Below, piece after piece: positions 43,915 through 52,806 of a DNA stretch of 64,000 nucleotides (within the stretch, counting starts at the first letter, position 1; each line of letters opens with the position of its first letter). A model generated the notes under the pieces. The model searched no databases, was not told the DNA's origin, and was given only the letters and a program-made list of their open reading frames with translations. Source of the DNA: Aureimonas sp. AU12 (GTDB taxonomy: Bacteria; Pseudomonadota; Alphaproteobacteria; Rhizobiales; Rhizobiaceae); contig NZ_BBWH01000036.1 in the NCBI RefSeq assembly GCF_001463705.1, forward strand, positions 48,734 to 112,733. Reading direction: 5' to 3'. Made by a program: the position numbers and the translations under genes.

Positions 43915-45891
43915 TCAGGCCAGGGCGGCGGTCGGCGCGTCCGTCTGCCAGAGCCGCTCGAGCCGGTCCACCGGCACGGGCGCGCCGATAAGATAACCCT
44001 GCACGAAGCGGCACCCCAGACGCCGGAGGGCCGCCAGCTGCTCCGGCGTCTCGACGCCTTCGGCGATGCAGTCGAGGGAGAGGTTCTGCGACAGGTCGAG
44101 CACGGTCGCCACGATGCTGCGGCCCGACGTGTCGGCGATGTCGGCCATGAAGGACCGGTCGATCTTGATCTTGTCGAGCGACAGGCGGTGGACGTAGCCG
44201 AGGCTCGAATAGCCCGTGCCGAAATCGTCGAGCGCGATCTGCATGCCGAGGGCGCGCAGCGCCTGGATCGAGCGCTGGGCGAGGTCGAAGTCGCGCAGCA
44301 GTGCGGTTTCCGTCAGCTCGAGCGTGATGCGCGTCGGCGGGATCTCGCTGCGGCGCACAGCCGCCATGATCGACACCACCGTCTCGGGCGAGGTCAGGTC
44401 GTGCGAGGAGAGGTTGAAGGACAGGCCGATCTCGTCCGGCAGCCGCTTCAGATCGTGAAGCGCCTTGCGAAGGAGGAGGAGCGTCAGCTTGTGGATCAGG
44501 CCGCAGCGTTCGGCCGCGGCGATGAAGCGGTCGGGCGGCACCCGGCCGAGCAGCGGATTGGTCCAGCGCGCCAGGGCCTCCACCATGACGATCCGGTCGG
44601 TGGAGAGATCGAGGATCGGCTGGAAGTGGACCTCCATCTCGGCTTCGAGGTCGGAGATCTGCAGCGCCGTCTCGACGGCGCGCTCGGAGCGGATGGCATC
44701 CTCGTGGTCGGGCGAGAAGAGCGTGACGCCGCCCCGCGCCTTTTCCTTGGCATGATAGAGCGCATAGTCGGCGCGGTCGAACAGGCCGGCGGCCGTGCGC
44801 CCGGCCTCGGGAAAGACCGCGACGCCGCTCGAACAGCCGGCGCTGACGACCGTCTCGCCGACATCGATGGGCTGGCGCAGAGCCTCGCAGATCCGGTGGC
44901 AGGTCGCCTCGACCGCCTCCCGGGTCTCGTGGGTCTGCAGCAGGATGACGCCGAACTCGTCGCCGCCGAGCCGCGCCACCACGACACATTCGCCCGCAAA
45001 CGCCGTCAGCCGTCGCCCGGTCTCGGCCAGCACGCGGTCGCCCGCGACGTGCCCGTAGGTGTCGTTGATCGCCTTGAACCGGTCGAGATCGAAGATCGCC
45101 AGGGCGAAGGCCGCGCCCTGCATGTCGAACACGGCGATCGCCTCGTCCAGCCGCTGGAAGAAATGACGACGGTTGGGCAGCAGCGTCAGACTGTCGGTGT
45201 GGGCCAGCCGGACGTTCTCCTCCATCAGCCGCTGCGTCTCGTCCTGCTTGGCCGCCAGCGTCGCGCGTGAGTCGATCAGCTCGACGAAGGTCTTGAAGTT
45301 GTTGAGGACGACCCGGACGAGAACGAGGATGACGAACAGCGTGTTGAGCGCGATGGCAATGAGGACGGCGTTGCCGGACGGGATGTAGTAGAGGACGAAC
45401 GGTACCCCGACGATCGCCGAGACGAGGAGCGCGGCGGTCGGCAGGTGCATCAGGCAGAAGATGCAGCCGATCACGGTGATGGCGACGAAGCTCGCGACAT
45501 GGGCCTGCTGCTCGGCGCCGCCGTAGAAGCCCAGCCGCATCGCCCAGCCGATGAAGCCCAACGTGATGACGGCGGTGAGGGCATTGGTGCGGGCGAGAAG
45601 CCGGCGGATCTCGGCCGGCGTCATCGCCTCGATGTCGCAGCGCAGCCACCAGATGCTGCGGACCGTGCAGACGGCGGCAAGGACCAAGAGCACGCCGACG
45701 GTCATCCAGGCCGGCGCCACGGCGTAATGGGTGCTGGTGAGCGCGAAGGCGTTGACGCAAAGCAGCGCGTAGAGAAGGGGGATCTGCTTCTTCAACTCGT
45801 GCATCTGTCGAACGACCAGCCGGTCGTTGGCCAGGCGGAGCGAGATCATTCGCCTCAACTCCGCAAAATGTGCCGGCAAATCCATATCCAC
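43915..45891 (-). CDS. Membrane GGDEF-EAL protein (c-di-GMP turnover)
   Basis: 658 residues. Residues about 35-210 hold six or so membrane segments. The GGDEF domain has the intact motif RLGGDEFGVILL near 307, with DLDRFKAINDTYGH, so cyclase function is possible. The EAL domain has VEALARW near 436 and LDDFGTGYSSLGY, the catalytic signature, so phosphodiesterase activity is likely. The protein therefore may do both, or one domain may regulate the other. The membrane part is not a known sensor domain. The start at 45891 lacks a strong ribosome-binding site. It is divergent from the BLUF gene (152-base gap), suggesting joint regulation or function. Confidence 0.93.
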   Translation of the reverse strand: MDMDLPAHFAELRRMISLRLANDRLVVRQMHELKKQIPLLYALLCVNAFALTSTHYAVAPAWMTVGVLLVLAAVCTVRSIWWLRCDIEAMTPAEIRRLLARTNALTAVITLGFIGWAMRLGFYGGAEQQAHVASFVAITVIGCIFCLMHLPTAALLVSAIVGVPFVLYYIPSGNAVLIAIALNTLFVILVLVRVVLNNFKTFVELIDSRATLAAKQDETQRLMEENVRLAHTDSLTLLPNRRHFFQRLDEAIAVFDMQGAAFALAIFDLDRFKAINDTYGHVAGDRVLAETGRRLTAFAGECVVVARLGGDEFGVILLQTHETREAVEATCHRICEALRQPIDVGETVVSAGCSSGVAVFPEAGRTAAGLFDRADYALYHAKEKARGGVTLFSPDHEDAIRSERAVETALQISDLEAEMEVHFQPILDLSTDRIVMVEALARWTNPLLGRVPPDRFIAAAERCGLIHKLTLLLLRKALHDLKRLPDEIGLSFNLSSHDLTSPETVVSIMAAVRRSEIPPTRITLELTETALLRDFDLAQRSIQALRALGMQIALDDFGTGYSSLGYVHRLSLDKIKIDRSFMADIADTSGRSIVATVLDLSQNLSLDCIAEGVETPEQLAALRRLGCRFVQGYLIGAPVPVDRLERLWQTDAPTAALA

Positions 45892-46043
45892 GCATCCGAA
45901 AAGGTCAGCCGTGCGAGAAGGATAGCAGCCGAGCGTTAGGAAAGGCTTTGTGGAGGCTCATTATTTGACGCGCGTATCTTTGGGTGCGAACGGACCGCAT
46001 TCCAATCCGCCGGGGGCGACTGGTCAAACGCCGCGGCTCCGTT

Positions 46044-46460
46044 ATGTCCTTCAACGTGAGAGATATGATCAACCTCAGCCCATCCGTCGTGAACCGTGGG
46101 CCCGCCCTGGATCCAAAGGTTCATCCGGTTCCGATGACGCTTCAGCACATCAGCTATATCAGCCGCCTGTCGCCGCACGAGACGATCGCCGACCTCATCG
46201 CGGACATGGAACGGTTCCGCGTACGCAACCTGTCGCTCGGCATCACCGGATGCATCGCCTTCGAAGGCGAGCGGATCATGCAGATCCTCGAAGGCCCCCG
46301 CGTGGCGGTGGACAAGCTCTTCGAGACGATCAAGGCCGATCCGCGCCACCACGAGGTGATCGAGCTGGAGCGCAAGACGATCGAACGCATGAGCTTCCGG
46401 CACTGGGGCATGGTACGACGTCCGATCGCCGACGTGGTGTTCCTGACGCAGCTGACCTAA
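46044..46460 (+). CDS. BLUF blue-light photoreceptor, single domain
   Basis: 138 residues from the ATG at 46044 (an ATG at 46134 would leave only the domain). The FAD-binding BLUF domain covers about 31-125. Key residues by comparison with AppA: Tyr38 (HISYISRL), Asn62 (RNLSLGITG), Gln80 (RIMQILEG), Trp121 and Met123 (RHWGM). These allow the light-driven hydrogen-bond switch around the flavin. No output domain, so it must signal through a partner protein. Its divergent neighbour is a GGDEF-EAL enzyme, a natural candidate because BLUF proteins can control c-di-GMP enzymes. Confidence 0.9.
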   Translation: MSFNVRDMINLSPSVVNRGPALDPKVHPVPMTLQHISYISRLSPHETIADLIADMERFRVRNLSLGITGCIAFEGERIMQILEGPRVAVDKLFETIKADPRHHEVIELERKTIERMSFRHWGMVRRPIADVVFLTQLT

Positions 46461-46532
46461 GGGAGCCCGCCCCGGTCCCTAGACGACCACCGGCGATATG
46501 CATGACCGCCGCTGCCATTGACGACGCCGGGA

Positions 46533-47252
46533 TCAGCCCGCCAGCGCGGCGCGCAACGCCGCCACGACGGCGCGATCGGTGTCCTGCGCCCCCTCCGCCT
46601 CGAAGCCGAAGCGCAGCAGCCGCGGATCCGGCGCTCCGCTCGCCAAGCCTCGGCAGGAGGCGTGGATCTCCGAGGCGCCGGTCTGCGCAAGGATCGCCGA
46701 GGCATTCGCCGCCCGCACGCCGCTGCCCGGCATGATGGCGATGCGTCCGTTCGATGCCGACACCAGCGCCCGCAGGGTCGCGGTCCCTTCTTCGGCCCGC
46801 AGCGCGCCGCCGGAGGTGAGGATCCGCTCGAACCCGAGGGCGATGGCCGTCTCCATCGCCGCCAGCGGATCGGGCACGAGGTCGACGGCGCGGTGAAGTG
46901 TGGTGCCGAGACCCTGGGCCTCCGCCACAAGTGTCGCGAGCACGGCCTCGTCAAGCGTGCCATCGGCCCGCGACGCCCCGAAGACCACGCCGGCCAGGCC
47001 CGCCGCGCGCACGGCTCGGATCTCGGCGCGCATCGCCTCCACGTCCTGCGTGTCGTAGACGAAGGATCCCGCACGCGGCCGGATCATCGCATAGACCGGG
47101 ATCGGCACGCGCGCCGCCAGATGCATCAGCCCGGCCGAGGGCGTCAGACCGCCGAGCGACAGCGCCGCGCAGAGCTCGATGCGATCGGCGCCGCCCGCCA
47201 CCGCCGCGGCCAGACCCGCCGGCGTGTCGACGCAGATTTCCAGGGTCACCAT
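46533..47252 (-). CDS. cutC: CutC family protein
   Basis: 239 residues, a TIM-barrel protein: VTLEICVDTPAGLAAAVAGGADRIELCAALSLGGLTPS at the N-terminus, IPVYAMIRPRAGSFVY, and FERILTSGGALRAEEG near the end. GGGGAGAC precedes the ATG. The family was named for copper homeostasis, but the evidence for a direct copper role is weak. It sits beside a ROK sugar kinase on the opposite strand, and CutC genes in alphaproteobacteria are often near amino-sugar genes. A carbohydrate role is possible. Confidence 0.88.
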   Translation of the reverse strand: MVTLEICVDTPAGLAAAVAGGADRIELCAALSLGGLTPSAGLMHLAARVPIPVYAMIRPRAGSFVYDTQDVEAMRAEIRAVRAAGLAGVVFGASRADGTLDEAVLATLVAEAQGLGTTLHRAVDLVPDPLAAMETAIALGFERILTSGGALRAEEGTATLRALVSASNGRIAIMPGSGVRAANASAILAQTGASEIHASCRGLASGAPDPRLLRFGFEAEGAQDTDRAVVAALRAALAG

Positions 47253-47414
47253 GCGCTCGTCTCCCCGCTTCTGCCGGACGCTCCCTGCCATGTCGCCGGC
47301 CAGCGCGCCAGAGCGCCGGCGGCGGGACGGTGGCCCCGGCGGCGCGAAAGCCGTAGGGAACAGAGAGCCGGCCCTTCGCCGCCCCTTCCCTCCCAAGCTC
47401 AGCCGGTCTCGATC

Positions 47415-48383
47415 ATGGATGCCACGCTTTCCGACTTCGCCGCCCGCGCCCGCGCCGGCGTCCCCCGTGTGCTCGCGGCCGATATCGGCGGCTCCTTCGT
47501 CAAGTTCGCGGCGGCCGGCGAGGACGGCCGGCCGATCGCGGCGATCCACGTCGCCAATCCCTCGCATGACTGGGACGCCTTCTGCGCCGTGCTGGCGGAC
47601 CTCGCCGCTGCCGCCGATCCCGGCGGTCACCTGCCGCTCGCCATCTCGGTCGCCGGCACGATCGACCCCGTGAGCGGCCGCTCGCTCGCCGCCAATATCG
47701 GCGGCATCACCGGCCATTCGCTGCGCGGCGAGCTCGGGCCCCGGCTGGGCCGGCCGGTGGCGGCCGCCAACGATGCCGACTGCTTCGCGCTGGCCGAGGC
47801 GCTGGAGGGCGTCGGTCGCGGCCATCGCAACGTCTTCGGTGTGATTCTGGGCACCGGCGTCGGCGGCGGGTTGGTGATCGACGGGCGGATCGTCGAGGGC
47901 ACGGGCGGGGTCTCGGGCGAATGGGGCCATGGCCCCATCGTCGGCGAACGGCGGGTCGGCGATGTCGTGATCCCGGTGCTTGCCTGCGGCTGCGGCCAGA
48001 CCGGTTGCCTCGACACGGTGGGTGGCGCGCGCGGCCTCGAGCGGCTGGATGCGACGCTGAACGGGTCCTCGCGCGACAGCCGCGCCATCCTCAAAGCCTG
48101 GCTGGCAGGCGAAGAACCCGCGAAGCGGACGTTCGACCTCTTCGTCGACATGGTCTCGGGGCCGCTGGCCCTCGTGGTCAACGTCGTCGGCGCCTCGCTC
48201 GTGCCGGTCGGCGGCGGCCTCGCCAACGTGCCGGAACTCGTCGTGGCGCTCGATACGGCCGTGCGCGCCCGCATCCTGCGGAAGGCCAGCGAGCCGCTGC
48301 TGCGCCCCGCCGTGCTGGGCGCCGACGCCGGCCTCATCGGCGCGGCCCTCCTGGCGCTGCGCACGGCGACGGCGCCCCGTTAG
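47415..48383 (+). CDS. ROK family sugar kinase
   Basis: 322 residues. ATP-site VLAADIGGSFVKFAA (residues about 19-33), catalytic Asp in AAANDADCFALAEALEG (near 118), GTGVGGGLVIDGRIVEG and the zinc motif ACGCGQTGCLDTVGG near 190. These are the ROK kinase hallmarks. Likely substrates are glucose, N-acetylglucosamine or N-acetylmannosamine. There is no N-terminal DNA-binding helix-turn-helix, so it is a kinase rather than a ROK repressor. It is divergent from cutC with 162 bases between, and overlaps the convergent VOC gene by 4 bases. Confidence 0.88.
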   Translation: MDATLSDFAARARAGVPRVLAADIGGSFVKFAAAGEDGRPIAAIHVANPSHDWDAFCAVLADLAAAADPGGHLPLAISVAGTIDPVSGRSLAANIGGITGHSLRGELGPRLGRPVAAANDADCFALAEALEGVGRGHRNVFGVILGTGVGGGLVIDGRIVEGTGGVSGEWGHGPIVGERRVGDVVIPVLACGCGQTGCLDTVGGARGLERLDATLNGSSRDSRAILKAWLAGEEPAKRTFDLFVDMVSGPLALVVNVVGASLVPVGGGLANVPELVVALDTAVRARILRKASEPLLRPAVLGADAGLIGAALLALRTATAPR

Positions 48384-49165
48384 AACCTGCCGATGCCGAT
48401 CCGATGGCCGTCGGGGTCGGCGAGGTCGCGGGCGGGTCCGGGAAGGCCGGTCAGGCGAAGGCGGGTCGCGAAGGGAGAGCCGTCCGGCACGGGTGCCCGC
48501 AAGGCCGGCGGGTCGCGGTAGCACAGGAGTTCGAGATGTGGGGATGCGCCCCCGGCCGCCTGAAGCGAGACGACCTCGACCTCGGCCTTCGGAACGTCCA
48601 GCCCGTCGAGCCGCGCCTGCTCGGGGCCGCGGTTGAGGTGTCGCTCGCCGAGCGTGAAGCCGAGCCCCTCGTAGAAGGCGATGGCGCGGTCCGCATCGCG
48701 CACCGTGATCGCGCTGTGGTCGATGCCGAGGCAGGCGGGACCATCGGCCCCCCGGCGCCAGACCGGCGGGACAGCGCCCGGCGCGAACTGGAGAAACTCC
48801 AGCGGATGGCCGTCGGGGTCGCGGAACTTGAAGGCAGTGGCACCGCCCGAGGCCGCGGGAAGCCGCTCCGGAGAGCCCCGCGAGATCGCCGTCCAGCCCG
48901 GCACTGGAGCAAGGCGCGCCATCGCCGCCGCCATGTTTGAGACGATGATGGCGCAATGCTGGAAGCCGGTGGCGTTCGAGAGCGGCGGGTCCATCGGCGG
49001 GCCCGCCGCGCCGATCAGATCCAGAACCTCGTCGCCGAGCCGAAGCGTGACGCCGGCCGCTCGGACGCTTTCCATCCGGCACCCGAAGGCATCGCAGTAG
49101 AAGCACGCCGTCGCGACGGGGTCGGAGCATGCGAGGGCGATCGCGGCAATCCGCGGCCCGATCAT
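48380..49165 (-). CDS. Two-domain VOC (glyoxalase/bleomycin resistance) protein
   Basis: 261 residues with two vicinal-oxygen-chelate modules. The first, about 5-130, opens RIAAIALACSDPVATACFYCDAFG and ends with FKFRDPDGHPLEFLQF. The second, about 145-261, opens IDHSAITVRDADRAIAFYEGLGF and ends LADPDGHRIGIG. VOC enzymes use a divalent metal for isomerisation, epimerisation or ring-cleaving dioxygenation. Metal-ligand positions such as the first His and terminal Glu are only partly kept here. Its ATG overlaps the TGA of the SMP-30 gene, so it is the last gene of the leftward DoxX-cupin-SMP30-VOC operon. Confidence 0.85.
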   Translation of the reverse strand: MIGPRIAAIALACSDPVATACFYCDAFGCRMESVRAAGVTLRLGDEVLDLIGAAGPPMDPPLSNATGFQHCAIIVSNMAAAMARLAPVPGWTAISRGSPERLPAASGGATAFKFRDPDGHPLEFLQFAPGAVPPVWRRGADGPACLGIDHSAITVRDADRAIAFYEGLGFTLGERHLNRGPEQARLDGLDVPKAEVEVVSLQAAGGASPHLELLCYRDPPALRAPVPDGSPFATRLRLTGLPGPARDLADPDGHRIGIGRF

Positions 49166-50085
49166 GGCCAGCGGGCCCCGCGCGTGTTCACGAAGACGGC
49201 GTAGAGCGCGTGGCTGGCGCCGATGAACAGCCGATTGCGATGCGGCGAGCCGCCGAAGCAGAGGTTCGAGACCGGTGCCGGCAGGCGGATGCGGCCAAGC
49301 AGCGTGCCGTCCGGCGACATGCAGTGGACGCCGTCGCCGGCGCTCGACCAGATTCGGCCCTCTTCGTCGATCGCCATCCCGTCGGTGTAGCCGGGCGAAA
49401 CCTTGGCAAAATCGCGCGCCGGTCCGGCCGGGCGCCCGTCCGCGCCGAGATCGAGGACCCGCAGCACCTGAACCGGGTCGGGCTTGGACTGGTCTCCCGT
49501 CTCGGCGACATAGAGCCGGCGCTCGTCCGGCGAGAAGGCGATGCCGTTCGGCCCGGCGAACGCCTCCGACACGTTGTCGAGCGCACCCGTCGCGCCATCC
49601 AGCCGATAGACCGCGGGCGCGATCTCGGAAGCCTGGCGCGTGCCCTCGTAATCGTTGGCGATGCCGTAGACGGGATCGGTGAACCAGATCGACCCGTCGC
49701 TCTTCACCGCGACGTCGTTCGGCGAGTTCAGCCGGCGTCCCTCGACGCGATCGGCGAGGACGCTCACCGAGCCGTCGTGCTCGACGCGGCAGAGAGCGCG
49801 CGCCGTGTTCGAGCAAAAGACGACGCGGCCCTCGCGGTCGCGTGCCTGCCCGTTGGCGTGGCCCGAGGGAAAGCGCCAGACCGACAGGCCGCTCGCCTCG
49901 CTCCAGAGCATCGTGCGGTCGCGCGGCAGGTCCTGGAAGAGAAGCGCGTTCCAGTCGCCCATCCAGACGAGGCCCTCGATCCAGCGGAAGCCCTCAGCGA
50001 GCTTTTCGATGGGCGCGTTGAAGAGGATTATGGATCGGAAGCCGGGATCGACGATCTCGAAGCCGGTGTCGTGAATGTCTCCCAT
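49162..50085 (-). CDS. SMP-30/gluconolactonase family lactonase
   Basis: 307 residues from the ATG at 50085. The six-bladed propeller metal sites are visible: AEGFRWIEGLVWMGD (metal-binding Glu), LNSPNDVAVKSDGSIWFTDPVYG (Asn), GPNGIAFSPDERRLYVAET and GYTDGMAIDEEGRIW (Asp). These enzymes hydrolyse sugar lactones such as gluconolactone. It is coupled to the VOC gene and 11 bases downstream of the cupin gene. A GMC oxidoreductase (51184) that could generate a lactone lies just across the divergent promoter region, which supports a shared sugar-oxidation path. Confidence 0.9.
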   Translation of the reverse strand: MGDIHDTGFEIVDPGFRSIILFNAPIEKLAEGFRWIEGLVWMGDWNALLFQDLPRDRTMLWSEASGLSVWRFPSGHANGQARDREGRVVFCSNTARALCRVEHDGSVSVLADRVEGRRLNSPNDVAVKSDGSIWFTDPVYGIANDYEGTRQASEIAPAVYRLDGATGALDNVSEAFAGPNGIAFSPDERRLYVAETGDQSKPDPVQVLRVLDLGADGRPAGPARDFAKVSPGYTDGMAIDEEGRIWSSAGDGVHCMSPDGTLLGRIRLPAPVSNLCFGGSPHRNRLFIGASHALYAVFVNTRGARWP

Positions 50086-50096
50086 GCGGTGCTCCG

Positions 50097-50543
50097 TCAG
50101 GAAAACCGGCACGGCGTCGTCAATTCGCGCGCCGTGTCGAACTGGATCACCATCAGCACCGCCGGCTCCTGGCCCACCGTGCCCGACAGGTGGCCCTTGC
50201 GCCCGCCGGCCTCTCGGGTTCCCTGGTCCTCGCCGAATGAGATTTCGCCCGGTCCCATCTCGACGCGCGTGCCGTCCATCGATTCCACGAACCAGCGCCC
50301 GGACAGGGGCACGATCCATTGCGGGGCGGGGTTCTCGTGCCAAGCACCCTCCCAGCCGACCGGCTGCACCGTCACCATCACGGTCATCCCGTCATGGTGC
50401 TTGCAGCCCTGCCATTGCGGCGCGGCGGGCGGCTGCATGCTCTTCAGCTCGAACTCGGTCATCACGCAGCGTCGCTGCCGGCTGGTGCCGGTCTCGTCGG
50501 TGTAGAGGTGCCAATAGGGAACGGTGGGGGTCTCTAGGCTCAT
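50097..50543 (-). CDS. Cupin-domain protein
   Basis: 148 residues. A small beta-barrel pattern: MTVMVTVQPVGWEGAWHENPAPQWIVPLSGRWFVES is the first cupin block (His and Glu ligands), then VEMGPGEISFGED as the second. Some cupin ligands are kept (HxNP rather than the standard HxH), so metal binding is uncertain. It lies between the DoxX and SMP-30 genes in one leftward operon (gaps of 9 and 11 bases). The substrate is unknown; a sugar-acid role is inferred from neighbours. Confidence 0.75.
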   Translation of the reverse strand: MSLETPTVPYWHLYTDETGTSRQRRCVMTEFELKSMQPPAAPQWQGCKHHDGMTVMVTVQPVGWEGAWHENPAPQWIVPLSGRWFVESMDGTRVEMGPGEISFGEDQGTREAGGRKGHLSGTVGQEPAVLMVIQFDTARELTTPCRFS

Positions 50544-50552
50544 GGCGGGGGC

Positions 50553-51023
50553 TCACGGCTGGCTTGGGGCGGCATAGGGGTGGGTGGAAGAAAGCGGATC
50601 GGCGAGGAAGGAGGCGAGCCCACCGGCCTGCGTGCCGAAGGCGATGACGAGGAAGCCACCGGCGACGGCGAAATTCTTGAGGAAGTCCCACATCGTCTCG
50701 CGGCCCGTGGACGGCCCGCGCAACCGAAAATTCGGGGCGCGCCAGAACGGCTTGAAGAGCAGCGCCGTCACCACGCAGTAGCCGGCGAGAATGAAGGCGG
50801 CGAGCCGATCGGCGACGCCAGTGAGGACGCCGAGCGACATGACGACCTCGACGAAGAGGCCGACGAGGATCAGCCCCCTCGCCGCCGCAGTCGACGACGC
50901 GGCGCCCTTGGCCTGATCCACCGCGGCGGAGAAGTTCAGCACCTTGTCGAGAGCGCTGAAAGGCAGGAAGAGCAGCACCAGCGACAGGCGCGTCAGAAAT
51001 GTGACGAGAGTCTCGATCAGCAT
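50553..51023 (-). CDS. DoxX-like integral membrane protein
   Basis: 156 residues from the ATG at 51023 with four predicted membrane segments: residues about 6-24, 52-70, 74-92 and 115-135. LFLPFSALDKVLNF is the DoxX-type first helix, and GLILVGLFVEVVMSLGVL follows. The DoxX family includes membrane subunits of respiratory or thiosulfate-oxidising systems, so it may take electrons from a dehydrogenase. It is the first gene of the leftward operon, divergent from the GMC oxidoreductase gene (160 bases). Confidence 0.8.
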   Translation of the reverse strand: MLIETLVTFLTRLSLVLLFLPFSALDKVLNFSAAVDQAKGAASSTAAARGLILVGLFVEVVMSLGVLTGVADRLAAFILAGYCVVTALLFKPFWRAPNFRLRGPSTGRETMWDFLKNFAVAGGFLVIAFGTQAGGLASFLADPLSSTHPYAAPSQP

Positions 51024-51055
51024 GGCGCGTCTTTCCGGCGGTCTCGCCAAGGGAA

Positions 51056-51085
51056 GCTGCGGAGCGGGCTCTATGTTCCCGCAGC
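51056..51085. promoter_or_regulatory. Inverted repeat between divergent DoxX and GMC operons
   Basis: GCTGCGG (51056-51062) and CCGCAGC (51079-51085) are perfect seven-base arms, 23 bases apart start to start, roughly two helical turns. This is about 33 bases upstream of the DoxX ATG and about 100 bases upstream of the GMC ATG. It could be one operator controlling both operons. Confidence 0.3.
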
Positions 51086-51183
51086 GGCGCGTGAACAAAT
51101 GGTCATTCTCGCGCCGGGAACGCCGCGACGGCTCGGCGCTTTAGCGACGACCTGACATCAATGCACGCGCGGGGATCCACGTC

Positions 51184-52806
51184 ATGATCGAAGATCGCTA
51201 CGACGTCGTCATCGTCGGCTCCGGGCCGGGCGGCGCGACCATGGCCTGGAAGCTGGCGCAGACCGGCAAGCGCATCCTTCTCATCGAGCGCGGCGACTAC
51301 CTGAAGCGCGAGCGCCAGAACTGGGACACGCAGGAGGTCTTCGCCAAGGCGCGCTATCAGGTCGACGAGACCTGGACCTCGTCGGACGGCGAGACGTTCA
51401 AGCCCGGCCTCCACTATTTCGTCGGCGGCAACTCGAAGGTCTACGGCGCGGTTCTCTTCCGGCTGCGGGTGGAGGATTTCGGCGACGTCCGCCATCCCGG
51501 CGGCACCGCGCCCGAATGGCCGGTGAAATACGACGAGTTCGAGCCCTACTACCAGGCGGCCGAAGAGCTGTTCGAGGTGCGCGGGCAACGCGGCGAGGAC
51601 CCGACCGAACCACCCGCGCCCAAGCCTTACAAGCACGCGGCCATCCGCCACGAGCCGCGCATCCAGAAGCTGGCCGACGACTGGGAGCGAGAGGGGCTGC
51701 ACCCCTTCCACCTGCCGATGGGCGCGCTGCTCGACCAGGACGAGACCGGCGCAGCGACGCCCGGCTCGCCGCTGCTGCGCTGCGATCCGTTCGACGGCTA
51801 TCCCAGCCTCACCAACGGCAAGGCGGATGCGCAGGTGATCTGCGTCGATCCCGCGCTGAAGGCCCATCCGAACCTGACGCTCCTGAAGAACGCCACCGTC
51901 GAGCGGCTGATCACCGACGCCTCCGGCGGCACCGTCACCGGGGTCGAGACATCCGTCGAGGGGCGCCGGCACATGATCCGGGGCGACCTGGTGGTGGTCG
52001 CCTGCGGTGCGCTGTCCTCGGCGCTGTTGCTCCTGCGCTCGGGTGACGATCGGCACCCGGAAGGGTTGGCCAACGGCTCGGGTCTGGTGGGGCGCAACTA
52101 CATGCGCCACAACAACGCCACCGTGCTCGCGATCTCGCGCGAGCCCAATCCGACGGAGTTCCAGAAGACGCTCGGTCTCAACGACTTCTACCACGCGCAC
52201 GACAAGTCGCCGCTGAACCCGTTCGAGTTCCCGCTCGGCCACATCCAGATGGTCGGCAAGTCCGACGGCACGCAGATCGAGGTCGAGGGGCTGCCGGGCT
52301 TTCTCCAGTGGCTCCCCGAAAAGCCCTTCGACTGGATCGCCCGGCATTCGATCGACTTCTGGCTGACCTCCGAGGACCTGCCCGCCCCCGAGAACCGGGT
52401 GTTCTATCGCAGCGGCCAAGTGCATCTCGACTTGACGCAGACCAACATGGACGGCCACCGGCACCTTCGCGAGATGCTGCGAACGATCTGCGACAGGGCC
52501 GACATCCACCCGCATCTGATGGAGCGCACGCTCTATCTCGGCAAGGACACGCCGATCGGGGGCACCGCGCATCAGGCGGGAACGCTGCGCTTCGGCGAGA
52601 ACCCTGCGACCTCCGTCCTCGACCGCGATTGCAGGGCGCACGGGATCGACAATCTCTACGTCACCGATGCCAGCTTCTTCCCCTCGATCGGCGCGGTGAA
52701 CCCGACGCTCACCATCATCGCCAATGCCCTGAGGGTCGCCGACCATATCGCCGCCCGCCTGGGCGCCAGCCCATCCGCCGCCCCCTCTTCGAGAGCCCTT
52801 TCATGA
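51184..52806 (+). CDS. GMC family FAD-dependent oxidoreductase
   Basis: 540 residues. The FAD site is DVVIVGSGPGGATMAWKLA, then LLIERGDYL. It has FVGGNSKVYGAVLFRLR in place of the usual GMC signature, and VVACGALSSALLLLRSG. The C-terminus has GGTAHQAGTLRFG (active-site His) and NPTLTIIANALRVADHI. The family oxidises sugars or alcohols to lactones or aldehydes. It belongs to the branch related to gluconate/pyranose dehydrogenases rather than the choline branch at 16824. The TGA overlaps the ATG of zwf, making a four-gene operon with zwf, the GH63-type glucosidase and DedA. Confidence 0.88.
   Translation: MIEDRYDVVIVGSGPGGATMAWKLAQTGKRILLIERGDYLKRERQNWDTQEVFAKARYQVDETWTSSDGETFKPGLHYFVGGNSKVYGAVLFRLRVEDFGDVRHPGGTAPEWPVKYDEFEPYYQAAEELFEVRGQRGEDPTEPPAPKPYKHAAIRHEPRIQKLADDWEREGLHPFHLPMGALLDQDETGAATPGSPLLRCDPFDGYPSLTNGKADAQVICVDPALKAHPNLTLLKNATVERLITDASGGTVTGVETSVEGRRHMIRGDLVVVACGALSSALLLLRSGDDRHPEGLANGSGLVGRNYMRHNNATVLAISREPNPTEFQKTLGLNDFYHAHDKSPLNPFEFPLGHIQMVGKSDGTQIEVEGLPGFLQWLPEKPFDWIARHSIDFWLTSEDLPAPENRVFYRSGQVHLDLTQTNMDGHRHLREMLRTICDRADIHPHLMERTLYLGKDTPIGGTAHQAGTLRFGENPATSVLDRDCRAHGIDNLYVTDASFFPSIGAVNPTLTIIANALRVADHIAARLGASPSAAPSSRALS

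Noticed and set aside
46461..46532. Hairpin terminator between the BLUF and cutC genes
   Set aside because: Only five-base arms with a long loop and no T run; too weak to call.
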